A stretch of DNA of 64,000 nucleotides from Formicarius rufipectus. Its lineage: Eukaryota; Chordata; Aves; Passeriformes; Formicariidae. Numbering within the stretch: the stretch's first letter is position 1; each line of letters opens with the position of its first letter. The position numbers were made by a program, and so were the translations under genes. The notes below the pieces were generated by a model. The model made no database searches and had not been told where the DNA came from. It worked only from the letters and a program-made list of their open reading frames with translations. Of the stretch, positions 24,701 through 39,700 are shown in pieces. Location: positions 987,830 to 1,051,829 of the forward strand of contig VXAU01000755.1 of the NCBI GenBank assembly GCA_013399695.1. The letters run 5' to 3'.

Positions 24701-27700
24701 TAGGAGGACAGCTGCTTAATGTTTATATTGATATCCAGATCCCAGAAAGGCAAGATAAAATTTTATTACTTTCTAATTTGTTTTCCTAATTTTTATTAAA
24801 ATCTTCAACTTATCTCCCTGTGAGGAGAAATGGTGTTTGGAAAATACTGCATTTTCAAGAGTTTCAAGAACTTGTATGCAAGTTGCACTTACAAAGGCTT
24901 CAAATAAGTGACGAGTAGTGTGACTCCATCATGTGTGAAAGTTTCTCCGTAGTGCAAATATTTAATTCTAAGTTTTTAGATATTAGCTATCTTAAAGCTG
25001 AGTAACCAAAAATGCTTTTAGTTGCCTTTTTAGGGTTAAACTTTACCCATTGATTTCCTGTGCAAAAAGTTTCACTGAGCTGGAATATGAGGGGTAGTAT
25101 ACTGCTGCTTAACTCCTGGTTAAAAGCTTGCGAGAAAAATCTACCAGTTGAATAGTAGCTCTCTATTAAAAATGTTATAAATTGTACTACTGTCCAAGCC
25201 AACAGCTTCAGTTATGTTTTTATTTCCCATGTTTTAGGGTCTTCAGATTAATGCAGTGGCATTTTTGAACTTCACTATTGGCCTTGACATGACTAGTTGA
25301 TTATGGAGATTCTAAACTTTGGTTTTCAGTATCTTAACAATGCTTTAGGATCTTGAAATCAGGGCCAAAGAGTGACCTCTAAATCAGAATGACGTTTACT
25401 AATGAGCTGAAAGCTATATTTGGTGGAATGTGATATTTTTATAATAGACCCTGTGAATGTGCTTTAAACATGCAAACTAATGCACTACAAGTAGAAAACA
25501 ATAACAGTATTAAAAAGTTTTCTGTTAAATGAATTTAAAAAATAAATATTCTAGCTCACTAAAATCTGAAACTGGTGATTGAAATTCAGAATGATAAACT
25601 TGCTTTTTCTGAATTACTTTTCCAGTATGAAAGTGGATCATGATGACCCACGTTGGCTTGGAGCTTGGTGGATAGGATTTCTTGCATGCTTCTTTGCAGC
25701 TTGGCTTCTTATAATACCTTTTTCGATGTTTCCAAAACACCTGCCAGGTAAAGGTTTAGCTACTTTGAAACAGGAATTTGGTTTTATTTGTGGGTTACAG
25801 ACTGGACTGGGTGTTTCCACTTCGATTCCATTTCTTAATTGTCTTTGGCTGAAATCTGATGATAAATACTTTTTTAGCCCCAGTATGTAGCCTTTGAAAC
25901 AAGGCAAATGAACTAGAGGGAGGATCTTGTGTGTGGTGTCCCTGCCTATGGCTGGGGGACTGGAACTAGGTGAACTTCAAGGTCCTGTCCAACTCAAACC
26001 ACTCCATGATTCTATATCATGATGTACAGTAGAACTGGAAACAGGCACCTGAATATGGAAACTGATGGTCAAATTTTGGAAGATGCTTGCATCTAAGCAC
26101 CCAGGACAATATTTAAAGCTGCTGATACCCACCAAGAATAATGTGGAAATTCCATTGACTTAATTAATGTACTGTTATCTTTGACTATATTGCTTTTATT
26201 GGTTTGGCTAGAACAAGAAAGCATGAATCAAAGTATCCCAGAGCAGTCTTCCAGGGAGATAAATATCATATAGTCTCTGTTCGGTTTAGATATTATCTAG
26301 GAGTACCTTGGAAGAGGATCCAAAGGAACTTTGTCTACTAATAATGACAGTGAAATCACGGAGGAAGAGAAGCAGTGAAGTAGGGAACTGAGGAGACTGT
26401 GGGAATCATTTTTAAAAAAATTAAATTGAATTGACTTCAGCATACTCTGAAGATTTTAGAATATCCCTGATAACCTTACTGCAGCCAAGACATTCCAATG
26501 GAAGCATCATTCTTTCAAGAAAAATCTCCTTTCAATGTATTATTGATATTTTTGTAAATCTGTACCAATAAAACACTCAAGAAGACCTACAAAATCCTAA
26601 CTAGATTTTCCAAGTAAAGTAAACACTAATTTTTGTGCCTTTTTGACATTAAATCTATGAACACAAGTATTCAGTGTTTTGTCAATACATGTGACCATTT
26701 GTAGGAACAGCAAAAGTACAGGCTGAAAAAATTTCTGAAGCTCACGATGATGGAAGTGAGGCCCTTGTTCAGACCAAGAATATTGGAAAAAGTTTTAAAG
26801 ATTTTCCTGTGGCTCTCTTGGTAAGAAAAATCTGAAGTTTGCTAAAGATGATATATTCTGAGAAATTAATTTCCTTTTCAGATAATCTGTAGCGCTTTAG
26901 AAACATTGTGATCGACAAGTCTCCAATGCTACTGATAACTTAATGCACATTCATTGTGTTGATATGTGACATTGTTTAAGCAGAAAAGCATAATACTGAA
27001 GTTCTGCATAGAGTTTCTACTTTAGAGTGTAGAGGCTTCTACTTTAGTTGGTATCAAAATCAAATAATTTCCAGAGCATTATGGTAATTTCTCCCCATAG
27101 ATACTGTTGAGGAATCCAGTGCTTATGAGTCTAATAATAGCCAGTTCTTCAGAAGCTTTAGTTGCCACTGGATTTGCCACATTTCTACCAAAGTTTATAG
27201 AAAATCAGTTTGGAAAGACGTCAAGTTTTTCAGCAACTCTTGGAGGTAATGTAGCTTTTTGTTTTTAAATCTTAAGTATATTGTGTTGAACACCTCATTG
27301 ACATTATAGGTGGAAGATTATATGAATATCTTGTTTGTCTGAGATGTTTTTGAATGTAATTATATGGAATGCAGTTATCACATCAGAAACAGTGTTTGTG
27401 TTCTTGCCAACCCTATGAAAACTCTTGTGCTTAATTCAAGAGTGCAGATCTACTTGTTGTCTGTAGGCTTTTTGAAGATTATCAAGTCTCATATTGAAAG
27501 TAGAGTAAGAATTTTGTGTGCTGATGAAACTGTAGCTTATTCTTTTTTTAGTCCTGGTGAAAAACATTTAATTGTCCTTATTTAAAATCAGCTGAAGGAG
27601 CATTGTCATCTTAGTCCCGGCTAAAGCAATGAAGATGAAGAGCAGCTGGTAAAAAAGCAGTGCTTATTGCAAATAAGGGGTTGACTTTGCCCCTCTTCTT

Positions 27701-30700
27701 CAATTCCATAGTAGCATTACAGAGAGAAAGTTTACAATAAAATGAGTAATCAGGATATGTTGTAAAACTATTATGTAACTCCTTCTACAGTTGGCTGTCA
27801 CTTGTTATTTTTGCACATCAGATAATAGGAATAGTAGGAAAAGAGAAGGCTGTGAAAAACTATTGGAGAAACAGAAAAATTGAGTGTCAGAGCTTCACTC
27901 ACCGTGGTCACATGATTAACTCTGACACAATTACTTCTGAACAACAGCAACCAGATAAAGGCAGAAATGTCCATAGTGGCCCAGAGGTGCAATATTGCTG
28001 ACTCAATATTTCTAGAACATGTCTTGCTAAACAGTAGAGTGCTGCTATGTAAACACTTGGTAGGTGAGCTGCTCTTTCTCAAACAAGTATGTTGGAAGGG
28101 AATATCTGGCTGACTTAATCCTCTGGGCAGTACTAGATAGTACTGTCACTATTTAGATGTTGTTTCAAAACAAAGTATCTGCAAGTTTTACGTAGAAATA
28201 CTTTAGAATATATGCTTAATTATTAAACAATAAACATGAGAAAAGCTGAAAACTGAGTGTTGCCTTTTTTTTTTTCTGTAGATTTTGTCCGAATGTCTTT
28301 GAGTTGAAAATATTGTTAGTGCTTATGAAATGTACAGCTTTAAGGAAATACCAACACTAATGTTCAAAGCTATCTGTCCCTGAACTGAGCTAGCTAGTCT
28401 GAGCTACCAGTCACCATGAAGAGTACTTAAACTGCTTTTGACTATGGTTGATTGTGACCTGTGCAGTTTTGCCACTGTGCTTGAACTGTTTTTAAAGTGT
28501 TAGTTACACTGAGTTCTGTGTTGTTTTGAAGATCAGCCATGGTAAAATGCTTATTTATTTATCTGGAGTACTAGTAGAGCAAAGAGGATAAATCCTTAGG
28601 GACTGTTGTAGCCTATGACAGCAAAACTGACCCACTGATCTAGTTTCCTTTAAATCTTTCAGTAGATGCCTTACTGCATCTTGTGCTGTCCCTTGTATAA
28701 TATTGGTTATGTTCTGTTATTAACAAGTTCGTAACACATGTATATCAACATGGACAAGTGAAAAGAAACCACTGATGTAGTGAAATAGAATTTCCTATTT
28801 TCATAAAGTGGCCTACTGGTGTTTAGAGGTTCCTACCCAATGTGTAGTACTCCTAAGTCATCTACTTTGACTATGTTGAAGTTGGGTTTTGGGCAACTAT
28901 AAATTGCCCTTTCAAGGTAAGCTTTTAAAAAAGCTAAAGGTCTTGTAAGGGTAGAATAAATGACTTATGCAATCAAATTCTAGTAGTATGGTTTGAAAAT
29001 GACATCATGTGGATTGCATTTTATGGGTAATGGTTTGGATTTTTTTTCTTAGCATAAAATTTAACTCTTAGTTGCTTCACAATTGTGCCTTGTATTTTTA
29101 TTTAATTGCTGGTGTCTTGTTTTCCTCTAGGACTTGTATTAGTTCCAGCAGCAGCACTAGGCCAAGTCATAAGTGGCGTCTTGGTTTCCAAGTACAAAAT
29201 GGATTTGAAAGGCATAATCAAGTTCATGATAATCACTTGTTCGGTGGCCCTGATATTAAACACAGTGTTTTTATTTGCTGAATGCAGGAATGAGCCTTTT
29301 GCAGGTGTCTCTGAAGCATATAATGGGTAAATATATTTTAATATGCTTTGGGGTTTGGTGTTAATGTTTAAAATAAGAAGGTTACATCGTAGAATACAAA
29401 TTCTTTTAGAATGTCATATTTTGGCTTGATGTATGAATCTGAAATGTCTTATGGAACTCTAGAAACCTTCATTTTGGAATCTTCATGTAAAATATTACAA
29501 GAGAATGTATAGATGCCTTGCCTGCAAAATCTGCTGGGCCTTCAACCCCTGCTTGGCAAAAATCTCAGCTTCTGTAACCATTTTAGCTGTGGTAGCCATG
29601 GTATTGACTACAGCTTATTTTGTACTGCTGTAGAAATAGAATATTTTGTATCTCATTTTACTTAACCAACACTGGGTAATTTGGGCAGTTTATTCCAGAA
29701 TGGAGTTGTGAATTTTGTGAAAGCACATCAAGGTGCATTGAGACTTACACTGATTTCACATTTTTCTCTAGCAAAATAAAGACATTTTTGTAGCATCAAG
29801 TTCTAGGACATCTTGCCTCCTTTCACAAAGGAGACTATTTTTTATTCTGTTACAAGGGCTGACAGAGGTAGGAATTTGATGCAAAGAGAGAATAGCTCAA
29901 TAGCAAAGTTTAAGAACAAAATTGGTGAAGTTAACATGGTTATCTGAAACGCAGTTCAAAATTTTTTTGCTAACACATATACAAAATAATTCTCTCAACA
30001 TTATGTACATTTCTTTCCTTTAAGGAACAATTCTCTCTCCTAATGAGAATGTAGTCTGTCACTCATTTTTTAGATATTTATAGTAACTGTAAGAAATTCT
30101 AGGATACCTTCTTCCTGTTTCTGTGGAAAAAAAAGCTTACTCTGGAAACCATTAGGGCACTGGGGGAAAAGAAGTCAGAAAAGTGAAAGCAAGCTAAAGC
30201 AAAATTAAAAAGAAAAGTTTTCAAGGATAAGCTTTCTTTCGAGACTAAATTTTTAGGTCCATGCTTAAAAAATCATTGAATCGATGTGATCAATTCACCA
30301 CTGTAGGCACCATGTTATAGAAAATGCCCTATCATGCCTTATTAAAGAAATTAGCATAAGATCATAATGTTTCAGTTCTCATAGGTCTAACTAGTACACA
30401 CTTCTGTAGCACAGGCAGTATTTAAAAGCAGGAGGGGGTCAGCTAGCTGTTCCAAAACTGCTCTCAAGTGGTTACTCTGTCATGAATTAACAGAGCCAGA
30501 GGCAACTTGACTGTTTGAGGGTCTGCCAAAGACCCAGATGGTGCTGTGCAAAATAACTGGAGTAGGCTGGTACCTAGGGACTGCTAGCTACCATTTGAAA
30601 AAATCATAATCGTAAGCAACTGACTAACTTCTCTTGTTTTCCCCAAATCTCCTGTTTTGGGCAGGGCATAGGTACCACTACCTTGTACAAAAACATAATC

Positions 30701-33700
30701 TGCAGGTTCTCCTCCAGTGCATAAAAAAAGCAGTCAAACCTAAATAGGATGGAGTAGAGGAGTGTTGCACTTTACTGACACAATAGCGTGAAGTGTACCA
30801 TGAAAATGAAGAAGATAAGTTGGAGAGGAAATTGATTTTGTGGCCTGTAGTGCATGTGAAAGTTGGTAGAAAGTAGAAAGTTAATGTTGTGATACCTTAG
30901 TAATTAATTTGTATTTCCTTTTCCAGAAGGTATCCAAGTGAATAAATAAAGTTTCATACATTGGTGACTGACATAAAAATAAAAAAATTATGACTCATTC
31001 AGATTTGATCTTTATAATTTGTGTATAAATAGTATATTTAAAGGCCATTGTAGAAATATGATGCATAAAATATGACTTTGCTTCAGTGGCAGAAAAAATT
31101 CCAGCAGAGAGATGACATGAATAATTCAGAACTGTGAAAAATATAATTCAGGCTGGGTTTTGAAAGCTTATAGTTACATACTGAACAAAAGAATCTGTGT
31201 TTATTAGTTAAATACTGAAGAAGTGGTCTAGAAAATAGCATATGAAGTTATCTATTGATATTTTTATACCAGGTTGAATGATAATGAACAGCTGACATTA
31301 ATTAAGCTGATATTAAATATTAATTATTGAAGGTACAGCTGAATTAATTTGCATCTGAAGTTAAATACAGTTAACTGTACTTTATGGGACATCAGAATAG
31401 TTAGTTTCACTAATATAATGCCAGTTCTGAAACTGTTTTTGATTAAGGACTAAGAAACTAAAATATGGAAGGGTAGCTTAAAAAATTAACACATTTATAA
31501 GGTGGTGGAAGTATAGCCAGGTGTCTGCCTCCCACTTGAACAAATGCTTCTGAAAGATTAAGTTATGAAACTTCTCTGAGAGTTGACTTGGAAATTGAGA
31601 AAGTGGTAGGGTTTTTTTGTTTTGTTAGTTTGTTTATTTGTTTTCTCTTTTGTTTAGTTTTGGTTTTTTTAGGTGGAGAATTTCCAGAAATCCTTCATGG
31701 CTGGCATTTTCTTTCTATTGAAAAATAACCTGGAGGAGTGGGGAAAGCTTTTGTAGGTTTAGTCCCAGAACTGAATGAGGACAGGATCACTTTTGAGTTC
31801 ATGTGTTAGTGAAAACAGTATATTGTTTGTAGTAACACTGTTTATTACTAAATTAGGCTAGCAGCAGAAATAACATGGTTTATTTTGTATCAGAAACACT
31901 TCAAAGAATTGTTTTTGCCAAATTTTATTGCCCAATGTTTCCTTGAAAACTTGAAGGAACAGAAATGCAATAAGTATTTCCATCATTCTGTTCATTCCAC
32001 ATATCTCTGGGACTTATTTTTCTGTGAAAGAGTACCCAACCTATGGAGTTTTTTTAAGAGCACTTAATGACCTCATCTCCTAGGCTTCTTTAGAAAAGCA
32101 GTGGCACCTTCTTTTCAGTATTTTTCTCTGACCAAGCATAACGAATTGTTCAATCCCTCTTTGAAGGTTGGGGAATAGAGGCATGCAAACAAGACAAATG
32201 TTGCCATTTAATTGATTAAATATTTTTAGGCTTTGCATGCCTCACAGGCTAGCAAGACACTGTATGAACAAACTTGTGATGAGTGAATTTGCTTATGAGG
32301 CACTGTCGTTCATTCTTCACACACAGAAGAATCAAAGAAAATTTTCTTAGGCTTAAGTCAGTAATGTAGTTCAGTAGGATTCCACCCTACTACAAGCAAA
32401 TGGATTTTATATGTGGTTCAGATATCCCTAATATGCCTTTTGCAATTTGAATTCATGAAAGTTTTCAGTCTAATTCCTAGATAAATGATTTCTCCTATTA
32501 GTATTTTTTACCATATGCAATTCTTATAGAGAAATCTCATTTTAGATAACTACTGTGGGACTTCATTTTACAGTACAATATTTAAACTACTGGCAGTGTC
32601 AGTAGCCTGGTTTTAGCTGACTGAACTCTTAACCTGAGAAACTTCTTTACTTATTAATGAACTAGTATTAGAAAATCAGAGTGTTTTTATTCTCTCCAAT
32701 TATACCTCAAGGCATTCATCACACATCCCAGATTAATTTTTCATACCAATAGTATAGTGGGATACTTCAAATACAACTATGCTATGGGTCTGTACTGAAA
32801 GTAAATGCCTAAATTGTGAGTAGCTTAGTAAGTAGGAGTTTAATTTAGCACTGTTATTCATCAGTTATACTCCAAACAACCAGAGAAAATCTTTAAAATC
32901 TTCAGGGTGTGATAAGACTTTATATGGCATTGAACTCTGCACTTAACATGTTCAGTTGTGTTGGTGCTTGTGCAGTTTAGATGTCTGCATAACAGTATTA
33001 AAATAATAAAAATGAAGCAGGTTTGCAACTGCACTTGAATCAAAAACAAAGAAAAACCCTTGGAATATGATCAGTGTTTTTAATCTTATCTTTTTTTCTT
33101 AAAATTGTAAATTGAAAAAATTAAAATACCGAAGTATGTGGGAGGGAGAAGATGATGTAGGATGAGAACTCAGCTGAGATAGAGAATTTTATTATGTTTT
33201 ATGAATGGAAACTGGAGGAATAATCTCTGGAAGGAATAATAGCATAAAAGCAACCAGGTGCACAATAAATACAATTTTCCTCTAGAGTTGTAGCTACTGT
33301 CAACATCACTTTTTAAAATAATTAAGAGCATCAATAAACTCAATTGAATATTTTGAAATTTATTATGCTATAAATACTGCACTACTAATTTACACACATT
33401 TTCTGGTTTTCAATTCCTTTATTAAAAGCATATTAACTTCGACCTTTCAGAACAGGCACTCTGCGTAACTTAACAGCACCATGCAATGCTAACTGCGGAT
33501 GTTTGCGCTCTATGTACTACCCAGTTTGTGGCAGAGATGGAGTCCAATACTTTTCTGCCTGTTTTGCAGGATGTACCTCATATCTTGTTGACAGCAACCT
33601 GACAAAGGTACTTTATGCAATGAACATAGCTGACATGGTCTATTCTGTTCTAGTTTCCTGCAAGATGCATTATATTTCAAAAACATCCTTCCCTTGATAT

Positions 33701-36700
33701 GACAGGAAATTGCAGTACTTATGAATATGAGTGGTAGTTAGTACAAGAAAAATCAGTGTGGATTGGAAATACAAATATAAGTAGAATGAATGCTGGTATG
33801 TATCACAATCCAATACACTCTGACCAGATGCTTTCAAGCATTCCACTTATGGAGGCATATGTGGGTTGAAATCAGCTGAAGCCCATTGCTCCCTGATTTT
33901 TTTTTTTCTGGTAGTTGTCTGGCTTTTTATGCCTTATGGTGGGCTAAGCCACACTTCCCCATCCCCATGCTGATTTGGCTAATTTAGAGAAACATTCACA
34001 CTCTCTTAATGAACTCAAGGAGTAGCATTTACACCACTGGTTGATTGACTCAACTGTTATAGCCATTTCTTTTCTGTATAGATTTCTTTGCAACAGCTGT
34101 GGTTCTTCACAGCCTGCATTGTTCTGTGAGCTTCCTGGCCACATCACTCTTTCCCGTATACTCTGTCATAGGGTTTTATGGATCAGTCACAGTGTGTCTC
34201 ACTTGTGTGGTGTCATTTTGCAAGTGTTACTTCTACCAGATGTTCTAATGCTGAAAATAAGTTAAATCTAAATGTACTTTAAATACAAGTGGCAGTCAGA
34301 AAAGTAAAAATCAGTAATTGTCTTGAACCTGAAGTCTTACTCTAGATCTTCACACATAGTGCAGTGTTTATTGTATGCACAGCAACCTGCTTCTCTGAGT
34401 TTTCATAAATTGAATGCCAGTTGCCCCTGATGTAAGAATGGTAAGCTGTGAAAGTGGCTGGTTATTATAAAGTCTGACCAGAACTAAGAGGCTTTTTGTG
34501 CTTGTCTCTACTAGTACAGCAAGCTCTTGAGTAGAGATACGGGAGCAGAGTGGGAAGATCCTAAAGACATGCCAGCTGACCCAGGGAATGCCCCTGGGCA
34601 CTTTTTATATAAGAAAAGGACAAAGATAAATGAAAGGCAGTGTTATCCCTAAGAAAATGTGGAAGAGTGACTACTTGTTATGAGAACTTCACACTTCCCT
34701 GATACGTTTTTGTTTTTTCCTTTGAAAGCAAACTTGTGTGGATTTAAAAGAAGAGCATATTGCATTTGTTACCTTGCTTACAAAAGAGGTCTAAGATTGC
34801 TTCTATTCTTTCCTGCTTAAGTCTTAAGAGTAGAGCTCATCTCTCTCCCTGCATATCATTTGCCTCTGACTTTAAAATCTTCAGTTTCAAGAGGTTTTTT
34901 AATGCTTGTAGCTAAAAACTTGCTGCATACAAATTGGAGACGATCACTGTCTTTTTAAGTCAAAAAAACAAAAATAACTTTTACTGAGGTGAACTGGATT
35001 AGTCAAGTTCTGATCAACCAGTTTTAATAATTGGGGCTGGTGTCATGTGGCCACATCAGGAAGTGGACTGTTTCCCCTATAGTAAGATCAAGGATTATTC
35101 TTGTGTTGTGTGATGCAGACTCATTGAATATTTACCAAAATAGTGTCATTTTGTGTCATTCTTGGAACTAAAGTTTATCTTACAAATTTATTTATAGGTA
35201 TACTACAACTGTTCCTGCATTGGGAAAGCAAAAAGAGAAAGTAGTTCAGAAAACTTGCTCTTCGAAGCTGTGCCTGGAAAATGTCCAACAGAATGCGAAT
35301 TTTTCCCTTTCTTCCTGGCCACCTTCTTTTTAGCTGTTGTTTTTACATTTATGGCTGTTACTCCAACAACTGTGGGCATTCTCAGGTATGTTTGCTTGAC
35401 TGAAAGACGGGTAGCATTCTTGTGAAAACTCAGACAGTGAAATGCTTTTATTTATTTTGTGGACTTCAACAGAAAATACCTTGTGCGCTGCCTTAAGTAT
35501 TTTGTATAGTAAGCAGGCAGTACTTGAAACAGAGGAGAGTCATACCACTCTCTGTCTTGTATTCTCAACTTTTTTTTCCTTTGTTCAGAGTTTTGGCTTG
35601 AAAAGTTGTAGTCTGTCAAAGACTAGAGACTTCCTTTCATGCCATTAATATTGTATATATGGTGGCCACTAATACAAACTGTGAAAGCATGTTCACCAGT
35701 GGCTTGGCTCTCTTTGAAATCACTGAAACTGATATGCATGAAAGCTAGACTATGGGTTTTTTAAAAATGTGGTCCTTGCTTTGAGTGTGGAGCTATTTTG
35801 CTTTATGTTGAACTCTGATTTACACCTCTAGTACTTCTAGAGAGAGAATACCCATGATACATAGGCATGCATGCACAATACACATGATGCTTTATGGAGT
35901 TATGGCTAGATGCTCTTTTTGAATTAACACCTTGTTGTGTTAATGGGTAGGGTAGGCAGAATAAAGTGGAGTGTTGCATTACCTTCGAAACTGACCTGAC
36001 ATAGTTTTGTTTTGATAATTTTCAGCAGGAGCATTTGAATATTTGAATCCTTGTACACTTCAGCTGAAATATGGAAGGAAGGGACTGTAGCTTAAATGTT
36101 AAATAACTAATTTAAATAGCTAAATGTCAGATAAGTTTTACAGTATATTCTGATATCTTTTCAGCCATCTGATTTTGTGCAAGTTTAAATGTAAACTCAT
36201 GTGTTTATGACAGTGTTCTAGTACTAGACATAATCATCTACATGATGTAAAACTCATTCTCTTTCCCTTAATTGTCCTTAAGGATATTGGGATCCTAACT
36301 GTGACTGCTGTAACTGCTTATCTTGGACATCTTATTATGGCTAATCCTCATACATACTCCAGAATGTGGAAATAACTTGTGAATGTGTAAATATGGTCTT
36401 TCTCAACACTGACAGCTTATTGAAGAAAACACATGATACAGTGTCTTAAAGAAAACAGCTCTGAAAGTAAATTGTATAGATTAAGCAAATTAGATTGTAT
36501 TTAACCTTCATGGTAGTATCTTTAGGACACCGTCATGAGAACATGTTTGTTCCTGGACAAATATCTGAAAAAAATGGGTAAGAGATAAGGAGGTAAATTT
36601 TGCTAATTATTAGGTCACTATATTGATTTGTATAGCATAGGCCAGAATGGTTAATTATAAGGTCAGGTAGCTTTATATGCAAATATTATGAGAATCCAGC

Positions 36701-39700
36701 ATGTTGTGTTGTGCTGCAGTCTAGTCTCCATTTATTGCTTCTTTAGGAATAGTAACTCAGGGATTACATCCTAGCACTGTCTTTAATTTCCTTGGTTTTT
36801 CTTATGGAAAAATGTTCAGTAGGACATAGGGTTCTGGCAGCACACTATCTTTTTATTTATACTATTTTGTTAAAACCAGTTAAATCTAAAATTCCTTTTT
36901 GGTCTATGGGTGTTATCTTTGTCTTTTGTCTAAAAACCACTTGAGGTAGTTTTGTTACTTGTTCTGCACGTGAAATTTCTAAATCCCTCTGCAATTAACA
37001 GCTTTAAAGAGTATACAGAGACAAAGCATGTTCACTGTGGGACACAGCAGAGAAATGAAACAGATAAAAGTTGTTTGCTATGTCTTAAACTGCAAATCTT
37101 GTTTACAGGTGTGTGCCAGATAAACAGCGCTCATTTGCTCTTGGAGTGCAGTTAGTGTTTCTACGACTACTGGGTATGACTTCCTTGTTGAAACATTTGC
37201 CTCTGAATAATCTTCTTATTTGACATTTTTTTCTAGACTTTTAAATAATGCATTAAGAAGCTTTCAGAGGAGCTTGAAGCAGCCTGTCATTGGCTTATAG
37301 GATACATTTGTTGTAAGGTACCATCTGGATTCAAATTCCTTGTTAAATAGGGCATCTGTGCTCATTGTAGCCTTTCTTATTCCTATCAGCACAAACTAGA
37401 TACAGGTAACTGTCATTCTTTCAGCAAAAGGCACCTGTTGTTATTTTTCCCAGAAGAAGCCCTATTCAGAAAGTTGAAATAAGAGAAACTTATTGAAGTA
37501 GTAGAAAACAGCTTAGTGTAGTTATCACCTGAAGATCCAGAAGTTAAAAGTGACTCTGCCTCATCCAGTTACATCCTTATTGGCCATGCCATAATATTTT
37601 AATGTGGATAGATGGAGTCTTCCTTTCTTTCCCTTCCTTTAAAATTCCTTTAACTAAGTTTAGTATTTATTGAAATTGTAGACACTTGTACATAAATAGT
37701 TATTGCATTTTAATGTTGGAAATATAATACTTAAATTCTAAATCTAAGCATCTTCAGCATGTCACTAAGACAGATGAATCACCTTAAGGAAAACAAAGTT
37801 AAATGTAGGTATATGCTTATCGACATTAATTTGAATTTACTCAGGAATATTTTAAATTCTTGTTTTAGTATTAGACCATTTTTAAATGGCATATTCAATT
37901 CAAGGGTGTGACAAGACACAGCTAATGTTTGGACTTTTATGTCAATATTTATTAGTGCAACCATTTCCTCTCCTTTGAGATCAAGTATCTAACAGTGTCA
38001 GTTCTGCTTTGCTCTCTCAATTGAAACTCACATTAATGTAAGTGATTCTACTAATAAGGCATACCAAAAGCAAACGTCCTTTCAGGTGGAAATTAGCTGG
38101 AAGGTAGTGTTGAGGGTTTCTCCTATTTCCTTTTACTCAAGATACTTGTTAGTCTGGACTCCTGATTTCACTGTGGAGCAACAGAACTTTTGGGACTATG
38201 ACTGAAGAAGGCAGCAACTAACAGTGTTACTTACCAGCGACATATTTATGCTGTGGACTTGAGGAATCACACAAGGGTTCTAGGCAGCAGACCTAGTGAG
38301 AAGCATAGGTCCTTGTTAGCTCTACGACACTTTGGGCCCTGGGCAGGTTAGTAGCCATGCAGTGATGTACCTGGATGTTTATTATAAAAATGTACCTGGA
38401 TGCAAGACACTTATGCTTTGTAGCACACTGTTGTAACAAAAATCACACAGATCTAATAAAATCTACACAAGAATAGTTTTAAACACCTTTTTTTTTTTTT
38501 TTTTGGTGACATTTTTTCCTGGAAGCTTGGCTATATTTGAGGGATGGAAAGAAATGTTTAACTGAAAATATTATTATAATATTTTAGTTCTATGCCTTTG
38601 GAACAGTTTAGTGTATGTGATCTGAAAAAAAGACTCCTTTCAGTTAAAATCCTGCTTCCTTGATTAGCTGTTTTCACTCCTGAGTTTAATCACTTTTTTC
38701 CAGTGAAAACTGTGGATGTTTTATGAAGCTCAAGTCTCTGAACAAACTTCATGATAAAATGAGAGCTGTATAAAGAATTAACTGGCCCTCTATGCATCCT
38801 ACCTGTTAACTGAGAGCAATGTTAGGTGCACACTAGCTATGTATGACTTTCTTTAAAATCTTATGTTTAGTGTTTGGTTCTTCCATTTTCTCTTCCTCAC
38901 CAGCTTGGCATTTTACTCTATGCATGAAGACCAAGACTATTCCAAGTAATTCAAATGTTCTAACATCTTACTGTATTTTTTAGGTACTATTCCTGGACCA
39001 ATTATGTTTGGCATTGCTATAGACAGCAGTTGTACTTTGTGGGATATCAATGAGTGTGAAACTCAAGGAGCCTGCTGGATATATGACAATAAAAGAATGG
39101 CTTATTTGCTCTTGGGCATGAGTAAGTCCCTTCTTTTTATTATGTATGTGTCCAAGTTAATAGATATAGTGATCCTGACTGCTAGATGGGAAGTATTTTA
39201 AAATTGAACCTTACACTTTTAATTTTTAGCAGCGGTGTTTTAATTTTATTTTTTTCACAAATAATAAAAAGCAAAATATTGCAGAAGGAGACCACATTCA
39301 GTGACTCTTTAAAGTTTACTTAGAAAATCTTTTAAATAATAGTACAAAAGAGTTTTGCTGCTTGGTCTTCCTTCATTGTTGCACTTGATTTACTGAATTT
39401 TAAGGGACTGACAAACATTTCAGTCTGTCTTCAGGGCCATGAAGATTATTATGGATGCAAAGGTGATTAGATGGATGGAACACATATCCTGTAAAGAAAA
39501 GGCTGAGAGAACTGGGATTGGTCGGCCTAGAAAAGAGAAGCTCTGGGTGATCTTATTGCAACTTTCCAGTCCCTGAAGGGGAGCCTACAAGAAAGATAGA
39601 GAGGGATTCTTTATCAGGGAGTGTAGTCATGGAACAATAGGTAGTGGATTTAAACTCACACTGTGTGGATTCAGGTTAAATATTAGGAAGAAGCTCTTTT

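Noticed and set aside
24653..25747. Possible pseudogene call because exon 4 lacks a GT donor
   Set aside because: All other exons are intact and in frame, and the GC donor otherwise fits consensus, so a functional GC-AG intron is the simpler explanation.
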